Shown in pieces: positions 19,946-31,372 of a stretch of 64,000 nucleotides of DNA. The position numbers and the translations under genes are program-made. The stretch's first letter is position 1; each line of letters starts with the position of its first letter. Source of the DNA: Siphonodentalium dalli. Taxonomy: Eukaryota; Mollusca; Scaphopoda; Gadilida; Siphonodentaliidae. The notes beneath the pieces are model-generated. The model saw nothing but the letters and a program-made list of their open reading frames with translations. It was not told the origin of the DNA and made no database searches. Location of the stretch: NCBI GenBank assembly GCA_032622095.1, contig CP136068.1, positions 127,291,989-127,355,988 of the forward strand, read 5' to 3'.

Positions 19946-20194
19946 TGAAATATTAAATATTAAAAAGATGTTAGTTTTCTATTTGCGTGTCCCTGCATGG
20001 TGTCCAATACTACCGTGTACGACCGTGAACGGTCACCCAATATTAGCTATATAGGTGGTTTCCGCACATGCCACTTCAACTTCTCCTCATTCAGTATATT
20101 ATATACCACTCGTCATTTGGAACATGGTCTATGCCTTTCACCCCCACCCAATACGCCCTATCATGTCATTAACTCCCGGCCATATTAGATCCAC

Positions 20195-20432
20195 CATGCA
20201 TGCAGGTCCCGTTCCGTGCTATCAGAGATTCTTCCATGCAGCACCGGTTCCGTGGTTTTATTGCTATAGAGATCAAAGTTATGGAGTAGCATTTCCATAT
20301 GTGGAGCTTTTGAATATTCATGACTTCCATACGGTATATGTCATCTATGGAAATGCTACTCCAAAACTTTGAACTGTAGCACTAAAACCACGGAACCGGA
20401 CCTGGTGGGTCCAATATGGCCGCGAGTAAGTT
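20195..20432. repeat. Long imperfect palindrome
   Basis: The left arm contains CACCGGTTCCGTGGTTTTA and ATGGAGTAGCATTTCCATA; the right arm contains ATGGAAATGCTACTCCA and AAAACCACGGAACCGG. The loop is near 20315. Fold-back type; no target duplication identified. Confidence 0.7.
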
Positions 20433-20704
20433 AGACAGGGCGTATATATGTATGATATGAGATCATACCTTTAGTAAAAAGTTTAATCTTTCCGTAAAGC
20501 TGCTAAATCAAATCATTACTAGCCAATACGGAGACTAATTCCAATACCTCATGCCAACGTTCACTTCGTTCCTGAGTCTGTTTTCAATAAATTTAATCAA
20601 ATAGTATTCCGGATGCCGCCTCTCTGTTATTGCGTATTCCGGATGCCGGGGTCCATTTTAAGCCGGATGCTATAGGGGGAGGAGGGGTCGTCACCCTCAC
20701 ATAT

Positions 20705-21409
20705 CATACCGTCATTCCATACACGACGTAGTGTGTAAATATTTCACGTATGGTGTGTAAATATTTCAAATTAAACTTAAGTTTGGCACGTCCGATTATT
20801 AAAATGTTTTCACATCCTTTCTCACAAAGAGCTCAGTATACACACATACAAAACATATCACATATATTCCTGTATAATCAACTACATAGACGTTACCTAT
20901 ATACACATTTATCACAATCACTACATTAAAGCTGCAATATACATGTACCATATATATGCCTAATAGTATGATCTTGAGGGTGTTAGCTTTTCTGACTATG
21001 GTTTTCTTGTACTAATTTGCTATCATAGATGTTTGTGGGTCCTGTTGTATTGCTGATGATGATGGCGAGCTGCAAGGCAGAGTTCAGCCCCTTCTCTATG
21101 CTTATTGACTGCTGCCATCATGTATATTTTCGTAATTAAATCTAACATTTTTTATTTTTGTATTTTGTCCATTACAATTCATTCTGGCTTGATCTAGCCA
21201 ATCTTCAAATGAATATGGACTGTTTGGATTCTCAGTATAATTCAGAATGAATTGTAACCTGCTAAATTAAGTGAGTGATTTCCTAGAATTCTGTGTACGT
21301 GGTGGCAGCTATCTTTACCCTAAAATGTGCCACTTCTCCCTATTTGTGTACAAGGGAAAAGTGACTTGTTCCTCATATACCAGTACACATAATTATGTCC
21401 CAACATCAT
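20705..21409. other. Intergenic sequence, no gene
   Basis: AT-rich. Contains a duplicated GTGTGTAAATATTTCA word near 20730-20770 and an inverted pair TACAATTCATTCTGGCTTGA / AATTCAGAATGAATTGTAA around 21172-21260. Nothing coding is recognised. Confidence 0.4.
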
Positions 21410-21771
21410 ATTGAAAGACATGTTGTGGATTTGTTAATATGCATGAAATTGTTAAGTTAGTACTCCGGCGCTATGCCAACCTGGGGAATGTAGCATTCTA
21501 CTAACATTGCCGAAAATTTCAAAGAAATCGACCATACCACTGCATAGAAAACATCATCTGAACTAGCTACGCCCAATTGTAAATATTTACATCTCGATTC
21601 AGTACGCAAATATCGGAGATAATCTAATGCAAATGATTTCGCCATCGAGAGTCATTGCATTTAATTAATATATAAGAATAACTGTATGTATCGTCAATTT
21701 GGATTAATATTCGTAACAAAGAACTACTTTGAGCAAGATTATTCTTAATTTCTATTTGATCACCCTAATGG
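21410..21771. mobile_element. F-type MITE, partial
   Basis: Reverse-orientation copy of the F-type sequence, running from a segment like AAAGACATGTTGTGGATTTG to TTGATCACCCTAATGG. Its terminal part is interrupted by the hAT-like element that starts at 21772. Confidence 0.6.
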
Positions 21772-23005
21772 ACGGTGGCTGGTTTAGGACATGGGATTTT
21801 TTTTGTTTTTTTTCGTAGCCACGAAATACTAATTCGTGGCCACGAAATAACTAATTCGTGGCCACGAAATAACTAATTCGTGGCCACGAAATAACTGATT
21901 GACCTTTGCATATATCCAGATACCTTTACGGCGACTGGTTACACTTGCACCAGGTGCAATGCATTCGATCGCAGAGAAGCTACTATAAACCCCTTATGGC
22001 GTGGGACCCGGGCTATATGGGGATATGAACGTCCGATATAAACTAGCCCAGAGAGAACGGGGAACACGGGTTAGGTGGCTCCAAGACAAACTGAATATTC
22101 ATTAGTTTTTACCACAAGGGGTCGAATGGGAATGACAGTTCTCTCGGCCTATTGACCGATTTAAGTCAAATAAGGGGTTGTATGGTGGCCCCAAAACAAA
22201 CTTATAAATATTCACCCCTTTCGATCATACCCGATCCAAAATGGTCGCCGCTCAGAAGGGGTTAAATAGGGTAACCATTATTTCTCGGCCACTGACCGAT
22301 ATATATCAAATAAAGGGTGGTGTACAGTGGCTCGCAAAGCAAGCTAAATTTTCACACCTTCAGCCCACCTCGAGTGAAAATGATAACTGATCAGAGGGGT
22401 CCATCATATATGGTACCCATGCAAACCCCCCCCCCCCCCACATTTTAGGTCGAATAATGTGTGTTGTAGGGTGACCCCCGAGACAAACTAAATATTCACC
22501 CGCTTTCACCCTTTGCGATTCAAAATGGCCGCACCAGATGGGTTCAAATATGGCACCTATACAATTTCTCGGCCCCTTAACCGTTTGATGTGGTATAATG
22601 GGTGTTGTAGGGTGGCCCCCCCAAGATATACTGAATGTCATGAGTGCCCTATGTGACCCCCCCTGGATGGTGGCAACTTTGGATCGGGTTGGTGAAAGGG
22701 GTGATTACTTCATTTGGGCCACCCTACAACACCCTTTATCTCATATCGCCGTTGCTCATGCCAAGATGGTGGACAACGACTACCAGATCACCTCTATCCC
22801 CTTCCATTACAACAATGACTAACGATCGTATATTACGATTAGTTATTTCGTTGCCACGAATTAGCTATTTCGTGGCCACGAATTAGCTATTTCGTAACCA
22901 CGAATTAGTATTTCGTGGCCACGAATTAGTATTTCGTGGCCACGAATTAGTTATTTTGTGGCCACGAAATAAAAAAAAAATTCCATGTCCTAAACCAGCC
23001 ACCGT
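21772..23005. mobile_element. hAT-like non-autonomous element with subterminal repeats
   Basis: Inverted ends ACGGTGGCTGGTTTAGGACA and TGTCCTAAACCAGCCACCGT. Flanks CCTAATGG and ACTAATGG match at 7 of 8 bases, an 8-bp duplication as in hAT elements. Just inside each end, TTCGTGGCCACGAAATAACT units are tandemly repeated (four on the left, six on the right, inverted). The centre (about 21960-22660) is a diverged tandem array of roughly 190-bp units with TCGGCC..TGACCG, GTTGTAGGGTGGCCCC and AATATTCACC. No transposase. Confidence 0.75.
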
Positions 23006-23194
23006 ACTAATGGGCTCTTGTGTTGTATAATAAATACTTAATGAATCATAGAAGCCAATGTTGGTGTTAAATTGAACATCAGCCTTTAAAATTGTTAGTT
23101 CTTCATGAAAACAGCATGCAAAATGGTAGCTCACAAATTTCCAGCACAAACTAACATTCAGTTAACTGTCTTGAAGCAGTATTAAAAAACTCTA

Positions 23195-23378
23195 TTAACC
23201 CTTTGAGTGCCAGGTCGATTTTTGTATCAACCCATATACCCTGTGCCAATGCATTCTCTTATATAATTTTTTTTTTACAAATTTTTACAATTTTAATAAT
23301 TTATTTTTATATTCTTTAACAGACTTATTTTGTAGGTTTAGGGCCGATGAGATCGGCCCCTGGCACTCAAAGGGTTAA
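23195..23378. mobile_element. C-type TTAA MITE (piggyBac-like ends)
   Basis: TTAA flanks and inverted ends CCCTTTGAGTGCCAGG / CCTGGCACTCAAAGGG. CCCTTTG-type ends at TTAA sites are typical of piggyBac-derived MITEs. This copy lacks the right arm of the central hairpin found in other copies. Confidence 0.75.
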
Positions 23379-23524
23379 ATACTCATCCGAGCCTTGCACT
23401 AGTTCAGATCATGTACTTTTTATGGCAGTTAATCATTTCCAATAGTTATATAAACTTGCTGAGAATGCTGTTCCTAAAATTTCCCCATCTAAAAATTTTG
23501 ATTAAAGTAACTTTTTTGATATTT

Positions 23525-23778
23525 TTATTGTTGTATAATATGCTTGGTGTGGTCTTTAGATAGCAAAGATTCCTTCAGGTGGTGCACTTGCTTAACAGTT
23601 AAGTAATTTTTCTGTGCATGTTCATCTAAACTTTCCACCTCGTGACATAGCTCAGGCATGGAACCCCTTAACTCTCCCTGAGGTTGTAACATTTCTAACA
23701 AGAAGTTGCACATCGGGTGCTGGGGTACACCCAATGTGCCAATTGAAACATGGTCAGGACGGAAACCAAATTTAGAAA
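23525..23778 (-). CDS. Probable terminal exon of an unrecognised gene
   Basis: A minus-strand frame reading KFGFRPDHVSIGTLGVPQ, then HPMCNFLLEMLQPQGELR, and ending in HLKESLLSKDHTKHIIQQ before a TAA that overlaps an AATAAA signal. Composition and helical pattern look like real protein, and the stop plus polyadenylation signal suit a 3' exon. The 5' boundary is not resolved: no strong acceptor was seen, and a stop lies upstream at about 23803. It could instead be a retrocopy fragment or transposon relic. The family is not recognised. Confidence 0.4.
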
Positions 23779-24415
23779 GATATATGAGGAGATGGACAAT
23801 AATCCAAAATTTTCAGATAAAGATAGCTAACTCTTGAATGGAAAATGTGAAAGCCCTCATGGTGCCAAATTTATAAGCATACCAAATTTCATCTAGATCC
23901 AATAACCCATGGTTGAGATATATTAGCGGTCGAATGGATGCATGTAATCCATAATACCTCCCCCCATCTTTTGGGTGGGGGTACATGTATAATTAACTAA
24001 CAGCTATTTGACTAAAAGTTTTTGATTGAAAAATACAAAAATATTTTAATCATGGTCCAAAAACGTTAATTTACACTAGATTGGAAACTCAAATTATCGG
24101 GAGAATTTCAACCATTGATCGAATCATGAAATTTCTGAACATTTTGACCAAAGTTTGAGGAAGGGGGTAGGGGTGGTGGTGAATTCATTTTAACTCAATG
24201 GTATTTTGTGCCATGGCTGCACATGTATCACTGTAACATATCAGTTATTAGGCTCCTGTTGTGAAAGTATATCAAGAAAAAAAGATACCAATGTTATTAA
24301 ATAGTTTAATATGTTTTTGTTATCTAAACAATATCTTCAATACATAATGGAATGAATTGACATTCTGATTTACAATTCTGTTTACAAAAATTGCATATAT
24401 AACAATATGTTTGTA
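23779..24415. other. Intergenic, no gene
   Basis: AT-rich. 23840-23960 carries a degenerate unit (ATGGTGCCAAATTTATAAGC, ACCAAATTTCATCTAGATCC) like those in the tandem-unit elements. No coding frame supported. Confidence 0.4.
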
Positions 24416-24419
24416 CATG

Positions 24420-24995
24420 GCATTCAGTGAGGAGGGGTTGACACAGGTTTGACTCATCAAACCCACCCCTGGTTAAGTGGTCCTGCTAATATGCTATGAT
24501 GCTGGTGGTCCTACTGAATTGATATGATGCAGGTAGGGCAAACTGATGCCATTACAAAAAATTAAGCACCATTATTTTTTCTAGAGTTGTCATTTTTGTG
24601 ATGTTTGGCGAATCAGAGCGATTTCAGAAAAAAACAGTGTATGCATGAAATATTCAAGAACATATATTTAAAAAAAATATAATAATGCCTGTGCTGGTTC
24701 TAAAATGAAGTGAATAACCATTTTATTATAGTCAATTTCCAACAACTAATACAACCAACCAGTATTAAAAATATTTCGCAATAAATAGGTTTTTGAATGT
24801 TGATATGCATGATGGCTTTTCCTGGAGGTTCAGGATATCGGAACACCGCAAAAAAGACAAATTAAAGAAATATAACAGCACTTTTTGTTAATAGCATCAG
24901 CTTGCCCTAAAGCATCATAGCAATTCAGCAGGACCTAACTACATCATAGCACATCAGCAGGACAACTTGACCAGGGGTGAAACCAATGCAATCAC
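24420..24995. repeat. Inverted-repeat element, arms of about 110 bp
   Basis: The left arm (24420-24560) contains ACCCCTGGTTAAGTGGTCCT and TGATGCAGGTAGGGCAA. The right arm (24885-24990) contains GCTTGCCCTAAAGCATCAT and GGACAACTTGACCAGGGGT in inverted order. Arms are diverged; the interior is AT-rich. Confidence 0.6.
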
Positions 24996-25055
24996 AGAAT
25001 GAATTTCATAAAGCTCACTCTACCTCCTTGTCATGCAATTGGTAAATTTCATCTG

Positions 25056-25251
25056 TACAGTAATGCCCTAAATAATCGACTTCTTAACCACATCATAATT
25101 ATAGGTAATTTTTCAGGATTTAGTCGGAAATATGGCTTGTTGCCATTCATAAAGCTCTCACTGAGAGCTTTCCGATGAATGGCAACAAGCCATATTTCCA
25201 ACTAAATCCTGAAAATTACCCATAATTCTGATTATTTAGGGCATTACTGTA
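25056..25251. mobile_element. B-type hairpin MITE, copy 1
   Basis: TA-bounded near-perfect palindrome. The consensus left arm starts CAGTAATGCCCTAAATAATC and contains GGATTTAGTCGGAAATATGG and GCCATTCATCGGAAAGCTCT; the right arm is its complement, with a loop of a few bases. This copy lacks about 15 bp of the right arm. TA flanks fit a Tc1/mariner-type target. Confidence 0.85.
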
Positions 25252-25876
25252 GCTGCGGAATGTGAGTATGGCCACCCAGGATCACCAGACATTGAACATG
25301 GTCTATCTCTTCTGGTCACAATTAGATCATCATTTTTATAATTCTCGATTTCTAGAATACAAATAGCTATTTTGAGATTGGGTATACATGTATTATTTGT
25401 CTATAAAGTCATAATATTAAAGTGGTTTATTTTGATCGTCAGAAATGCAATTTGTAGTTATTGAAGGTCCTAACAAAATAGATGTCTCCTTCTTGGTATG
25501 CTTCTGAAATTCTCTTAACGTTCGATTGCAGATTTCTGTTCTAAAATAGCCCATAACATTTTCCCGTGGATGTGAAAAGAAATTCTAAATAAAATTTATA
25601 TTAATTTATAGAAACTTTTCCCCCTGATTGGGTGTCTTTTATTCATATCTATTATTGAATACCCAAGATTTTAAATAAAACTTTCTGGGAAGAGATAGAA
25701 CATCTTTGAAGTACAAGGTACACAGGACCGCATATATCTCTTGAGAAGCAGGACGGTATAAATATCATAAATTATTCTTTTCATACGATTTAGGAATATC
25801 GTGTGAGATTAAATTCAATAAAATATAAATCATAAAAATTACTAATAGAATGGATTAAGTAATAACATTTATTTCC
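25252..25876. other. Intergenic, no gene
   Basis: AT-rich single-copy-looking sequence; no frame or repeat recognised. Confidence 0.35.
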
Positions 25877-26091
25877 TTAACCCTTTGAGTGCCAGGTCCG
25901 ATTTTTGTATCAACCCATATACCATAGGTCGCCTCGCATATATAAGAGAATGCAATTTGGCCTAACATTTGTTTGTTTTTTTTTTTTCCACAATTTTTTA
26001 CAATTTTAATAATTTATTCTTATATTCTTTAACAGACTTATTTTGTAGGTTTAGGGCCGATGAGATCGGCCCCTGGCACTCAAAGGGTTAA
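25877..26091. mobile_element. C-type TTAA MITE
   Basis: TTAA flanks and ends CCCTTTGAGTGCCAGG inverted. Same body as other C copies (ACAATTTTAATAATTTATTC, GGGCCGATGAGATCGGCCCC). Confidence 0.8.
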
Positions 26092-26363
26092 TATATTAAA
26101 GATTGTCAAAATATTTTGGAATTATATAAATATATATATATATATATATCCAGAGTGTTATTTACATGTCCTGCACACAATGATTGGAGATCATCGGAGA
26201 TCCGGGGTAACCACAATCAATATTTCGAGATCCAGGGTACCGCGGTCAATGGAAGGATGTGAACTTGACCATTTTGGCTACTCTTGCTGATATCCCGACT
26301 ATCAACTCTGGACTCACTATTGTGTGAATAATGGATATGTGAGATGGAGGGTTAATTGTGGCG

Positions 26364-26555
26364 TTAACCCTTTCATGACAGGAGCTGAGCTGGTTCAGTA
26401 TTAAAGATCCTGTGCCAGTGCACTCTCTTATATAAGCGAGTCTCCCATAGGGAGTCTCACATATATAAGATAATGCAATGGCTTACATGGTCAAGGTAAA
26501 TCATTATTGTTAGATATATAAGAGAATGCATTGGCTCAAGTCATGGAAGGGTTAA
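26364..26555. mobile_element. D-type TTAA MITE
   Basis: TTAA flanks and ends CCCTTTCATGACAGGAGC / TCATGGAAGGG. The interior holds the palindrome CTCTTATATAAGCGAG and CTCACATATATAAGA shared with C and E types. Confidence 0.7.
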
Positions 26556-27044
26556 TCCATTTGTGGTCAAACCAAATATGGACGCAGTTTGGAATAAGAA
26601 CATTGCAAACAGAGGTACCTGTAGTTCAATCAAGTACAAACCTGTGACAGCTAGGGAAGGGAAGTAATAAAAATTAAGGGGGGGGAATAATTTGAACACA
26701 TGCGCTTCTTTTATGGTGGGTTAAAAATAAATATCACTCTAATAATATCCATTTACATAATATATGGTTCATCCATTTATATATATACGATTCATCCATT
26801 TACATAAAGGGGTACATAAATTTACAATGTAGTGATGTTCTTCCATGGTAAAATGTAGGCACTAATTTTATGTATAGACAATTAAATGTTTTGTTTGGCA
26901 TCTTAGTACAGTGTGTAGATGAATTCAATTCAGATAGAACTATTTCAATGAACATATTTTGTTCTAAAGGGACCCCAAGGCCCTCGATGCAGGTTCATGC
27001 GAAATTAAATGAATTTTATATAAGCATGTAAAACAACTGTCATT
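26556..27044. other. Intergenic, no gene
   Basis: Contains TTCATCCATTTATATATATA direct repeats at 26755-26815; nothing coding. Confidence 0.35.
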
Positions 27045-27260
27045 AATAACCCTTTCAGTGCCAAGTCTGACTTTTGTATCAACCCATATCTCCTTGGTCA
27101 TTTTTCAAATTTATTGATTATAATAATGTGATACATTGACGGAAAGAGCTCCAAGAGCTCTTTCCATCAATGTATCACATTATTATAATCAATAAATTTG
27201 AAAAATGATCAAGGAAATATGGGTTGATACAAAAATCGGACTTGGCACTGAAAGGGTTAA
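27045..27260. mobile_element. C-like palindromic MITE
   Basis: Near-perfect palindrome of about 210 bp with ends CCCTTTCAGTGCCAAGTC / GACTTGGCACTGAAAGGG and centre AGAGCTCCAAGAGCTCT near 27155. The right side is flanked by TTAA; the left TTAA is eroded (TAATAA). Confidence 0.75.
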
Positions 27261-27514
27261 CAAGTACACGTACCTGTAAATAGATAAAGTTTCATGAAAT
27301 TCTGTCAAAATTTTGTCATGTTGTCATCCGCACAACAAACATTTCAGACAGACACCGCTCATTTCTCTAGTCCCGCAATTTTTTTTTATCAGAGGACAGC
27401 TGGATAAATCTCCACCCCAGTGACCCCACCCCAGGTCTGGGTGTAAAATTTATGATAGTAGAGGCATGGGTTCGATCTTTGTCCTAGGCAACAACATCTT
27501 GAAGAGTGATGACA

Positions 27515-27732
27515 TACAGTAATTGCCTAAATAATTGACTCCTTAACCACAGCAGAATCATGGGTAACTTTTCAGGATTTAGTCGGAAATATGGCTTGTT
27601 GGCATTCATTGGAAAGCTCTCAGAGAGCTTTGCGATGAATGGCAAAAAAACCATATTTCCAACTATAAATCCTGAAAAATTACCCATAATTCTGCTGAGG
27701 TTAAGGAGTCGATTATTTATGGCATTACTGTA
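27515..27732. mobile_element. B-type hairpin MITE, copy 2
   Basis: TACAGTAATTGCCTAAATAA to TTATGGCATTACTGTA. Arms contain a few mismatches, notably in the inner part (GGCAAAAAAACC). Confidence 0.85.
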
Positions 27733-28254
27733 TATATCTGTATATATATGATGAACATAATTTAAACAGTAATTGAACATGGCTCTACCACTGGATGCCA
27801 AACATATAGCTGCTAGTGAAAATGACAAGAACCCTTCTGTTACATTAACAGTGAAAGACAATCAGGCCATGTTCTGAGTTGTAAATAGAAAGAAAATATT
27901 TCTCTATAAATACAACAATGAATGATATATACATCAATAACAGCAAAACCATAAAAGTAGTCCGGAGGACTGCTCCGTCTTATTGGGTAAAAATAATGGC
28001 TTGTAATTCAATCTATAAATTTCAGTTCTGTCTTAGGCCCCACCAATTTATTAGTTTTTAGTTAAAAATATGAATAACAAGGGAATAAATCTCCAGATGG
28101 AGGGGAAAAAAATATATATAAAAAACCAGGTGATATACAAAACTCATATATTACATTTTTTGTAAATAATATTAAATAAAACCAACACATTAATATCTCA
28201 AATATTCTCATTTTTCCATGATATTATGACGGATAGAATGGTTTGTTGATAAGT
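27733..28254. other. Intergenic, no supported gene
   Basis: A 34-codon plus-strand frame (27777-27878, MALPLDAKHIAASENDK and on) has protein-like composition, but neither an acceptor nor a partner exon was found. Confidence 0.3.
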
Positions 28255-28499
28255 TTAACCCTTTGAGTGCCAGGTCTGATTTTTGGATCAACCCATATAC
28301 CCTGTGCCAATGCATTCTCTTATATATGCGAGTCGACCATAGGTCGCCTCACATATATAAGAGAATGCATTGGCCTAACAATTTTTTATTTTTTTTTACA
28401 ATTTTTTACAATTTTAATAATTTATTCTTATATTCTTTAACAGACTTATTGTGTAGGTTTAGGGCCGATGAGATCGGCCCCTGGCACTCAAAGGGTTAA
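28255..28499. mobile_element. C-type TTAA MITE, full copy
   Basis: Full copy with TTAA flanks, CCCTTTGAGTGCCAGG ends, central hairpin GCCAATGCATTCTCTTATAT / ATATATAAGAGAATGCATTG, and body AGGGCCGATGAGATCGGCCC. Confidence 0.85.
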
Positions 28500-28701
28500 A
28501 ACAAAACACCAAAGGCATATTTTGGTAAAAAGTTGTCGCCGGGTTCGTAAACAAACTACTTAAATTGGTGTCGCCTAACAAGATCATTTTCAGAAGCAAA
28601 AACAAATTCCACGGCAACACTGAATACTTTTATAGCTACAGTCAATATTTCCTTTCTCGAGTTTATTTTATTTCTAGGAGGCTTGACTTTATGATATATA
28701 T

Positions 28702-28795
28702 TTAACCCTTCCATGACTGAAGCTTCCTGAAAATTTGCGAAAACCCTGTGCCAACACATTCTCTTATATATATGCGAGTCTCCCATAGTGTGTCT
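28702..28795. mobile_element. D-type TTAA MITE, truncated by family A
   Basis: Starts TTAACCCTTCCATGACTGAA and runs into CTCTTATATATATGCGAGTC, then stops where the family A end TGTGTCTGTCATTTGCAG begins. This gives relative age: family A inserted later. Confidence 0.65.
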
Positions 28796-29212
28796 GTCAT
28801 TTGCAGAATGAGGTCCCCAGAGGGTGAATTTAGTGATGCCATCCCACACATTGGGCTAGCATCACCAAATTCACCCTCTGGGGACCTCATTCTGCTTAGG
28901 CCTAATCTTCTGGGAAGTATCTATAGTCTCAAATTAACATTCTTTTTAGTTAATTTTTCCCCTCTGGTAAGTTTCTATATCCCGTAATTCACAGATGATA
29001 AATTGCATAATTGAGGAGACTAATGGGTGAACATCACCAACTTCAACTTGTGAACTTCAATCTGATCCTAGGTCTCCCATAGCAGTTGAGGCCTAAGCAG
29101 AATGAGGTTCCCAGAGGGTGAATTTAGTGACGCTATCCTTTACGGTGAGCTAGCATCACTAAATTCATCCTCTGGGGGCCTAATTCTGCAAATGACAGAC
29201 AAACTATTTGGT
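28791..29212. mobile_element. Family A MITE, full-length copy
   Basis: Each end carries a hairpin (GAATGAGGTCCCCAGAGGG against its complement), bounded by TGTCTGTCATTTGCAG / CTGCAAATGACAGACA. The body includes GGCCTAATCTTCTGGGAAGT and ATGGGTGAACATCACCAACT. Confidence 0.8.
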
Positions 29213-29333
29213 AGGTTCACGGCCCTGTTAACAAGTACACTGCCGACTACGAGTTATCTCATACTATTTGCATGTACTTGAATGGGCCTCGGCAGTGAAT
29301 ATATTAAAGCATTTCATCCTACATGCTTATTTC

Positions 29334-30716
29334 TACGGCAGCGTGGGACCGCCACAATCGTTTATTTTTTCAGAAATCTTAATCTGTTTAAACAGATTAC
29401 TTAGTCTGGTTTGATTTTGTTTAACCATGGTGTTGTAGCTTGGTAAGCTGACTACATGCCCTACATAGACACAATAAAGAGGCCCATCGACCTCCAGATG
29501 AGAAGGAACTATACTAGTGGGTGGATGTTCTCGAAAATTTGAGTGAGCAAAAGCAAAAACACTATTGAAAAAATTCGCCAAAAAATATTAAATGGTTTGA
29601 TCTGGGAAAACTGATTGACAGCGGGTGGATAAATACTCCTGCTTCATGTGGACATACACATGCGTTGTTCGTTGTCTGTTTTACGATGAGAAACGTCTGT
29701 TTTATGATGAGAAACAAACATATCTCCATATCATATACGTGAAAATGACTTAACCATTTTCTCGGTTGTGAACGGGACCTATTTAATAACGCTCCCCGGG
29801 TCAAAATACACACATATACACATTTTCAGCCCCGATGGTTCAGCCGTTTGGTCGCCAATAAACGGACAAACAAATAAACGAACAACAACGTTGAGTTTTA
29901 TTAGTATAAGATTAGCCCCATATGTGTACGGCCATTTAAGGGTATATGGCCTGAAATTCCTTAAATGGACGGGCCTAGTTTCAAAATTCGAAATTATTTT
30001 TTTTCATATATCCATATAACGATCATACAAACTTAATATGCCATATTGAAGTTATATTTTGCAACACTAAGAGCACCGGAGACTTATTGTTTAACATTTT
30101 GTTCATGCTCTGAAAAGTATGATGGCATTCTGTTTCTGTTTTCTCCGTTACCACAGACAACATTATATCTGATAGTGAGGATTGGCTGTTATCCGGTTTT
30201 TAGTATTGTGTATTTCAGTGGTAGATATCTGGCACCCGACTAATCATTTGACAATGAACACACACCGTGTTCTTCCAATTCCTCCGATATTGGTGACTGT
30301 GAATGATGATTTATGGAAGTCAATTTCCACATTAGTATTCCATTATTATTTCAATTTCCTAACAAACCCTAAACATCCGTACACATATGATCACAATGTG
30401 TTATGTGTGGAACATGTGTGTGCCTTCTCATCTGGAGGTCGATGGGCCTCTCTTTATTGTGTCTATGTAGCACATGTAGTCAGCTTACCAAGCTACAACA
30501 CCATGGTTAAACAAAATCAAACCAGACCATGCGGATTTGACAAATGAACGTTTCTTCCTCAGATGAAGCTATATATCTCCCAGTTAAATGGTGATATCCA
30601 CTATTCAAAACATAATTTCGCAAAACGGAATGCTCCCTAAAACAGAATACTAATCTGTATATACAGATTAAGATTTTTGAAAAAATAAACGATCGTGGCG
30701 GTTCCACGCTGCCGTA
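29334..30716. mobile_element. 1.38-kb element with inverted repeats of about 170 bp
   Basis: Ends TACGGCAGCGTGGGACCGCC and GGCGGTTCCACGCTGCCGTA. Arms share TTTAACCATGGTGTTGTAGC, CAAGCTAC, and GAGGCCCATCGACCTCCAGA inverted (29334-29510 against 30425-30716, the latter with a 70-bp insertion). TA at both ends suggests a TA-target transposon. The interior contains an RTE-like LINE tail. No transposase frame. Confidence 0.7.
29800..29912 (+). mobile_element. RTE-like LINE 3' end fragment
   Basis: CCCGATGGTTCAGCCGTTT, then AACGGACAAACAAATAAACG and GTTGAGTTTTATTAGTATAA. This wording is typical of RTE-clade 3' tails in invertebrates as I recall them. No coding portion remains. Confidence 0.55.
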
Positions 30717-30944
30717 TATTTCAAATGATGCATACAGTATCTAGAAATAAGAGACCATTAATATCACCACTGAAGGCCGTGTCTTATTTCATTTGATGAC
30801 TCAAGTGATGTTGTAAATTTTCATTTATAAGTTCACAATGTGTGAAAATATCTGTTAATGAGCAACATTCATCATGTTCAGATAATTAATGTTTTCCAAT
30901 CATGACAGAGATGGAATATTATTTTTCCAATTTCTTTTGGAATA

Positions 30945-31372
30945 GGTTCATTGTTGCAAGCCAGAGCATACAAGACAATCAATGATGGTGATCATGAAAA
31001 ATCATTCTCAAAGACTCGGCCATTTTGGCTTCGTTCGGAAATAACCTCTTCCATAAATAGAAACCATATCTGTCGGACAATTTCAATCAAGAGATTAAGC
31101 TTGTGCATACCACCAGGAAATAAGTCTGTGTTGACTGGGAGACTCCTCTGTTAAACTTTAACTAATTATTGATATTTAATAGTATTTATCACTGTTTAAT
31201 GCATGATCAAGTTTGGTACAGCCATGCAGTGAATAAAATCTGCTCCATTCACATTAATATGTCAACGAGTCAAGGTCATAGCCTTATTGCCTGGATCGTG
31301 TATTATAGCATTGCGCGAATAATGGTTTCTATTTATGGAAGAGGTTATTTCTGAGTGAAGTGGAAATGGTCG
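30945..31372. repeat. Inverted-repeat (fold-back) element
   Basis: GAAATAACCTCTTCCATAAA (31039) is inverted as TTTATGGAAGAGGTTATTTC (31333). Outer parts match more weakly. No coding frame. Confidence 0.6.

Larger units (their letters stand above)
14379..20698. mobile_element. 6.3-kb element with 15-bp inverted ends and subterminal repeats
   Basis: The left end GAGGGTGACGACCCC (14379) is matched inverted at the right end (GGGGTCGTCACCCTC, ending 20698). ACATAT flanks both sides (14373-14378 and 20699-20704), a likely 6-bp target duplication. Both ends contain CGGATGCC words and a direct-orientation copy of GCGTATTCCGGATGCC. The interior is composite: it holds the 15785-17446 element, MITE-like copies (F and G types) and palindromes, but no transposase frame. 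It could be one non-autonomous element that has accumulated insertions. Confidence 0.5.

Noticed and set aside
27484-27861. 125-codon minus-strand open frame
   Set aside because: Most of it is the B-type hairpin MITE read through; the start-proximal part has no splice or homology support.
28556-28700. Minus frame ending RKEILTVAIKVFSVAVEF and a stop
   Set aside because: Composition is plausible, but it continues into MITE sequence upstream, has no partner exon and no recognised family.
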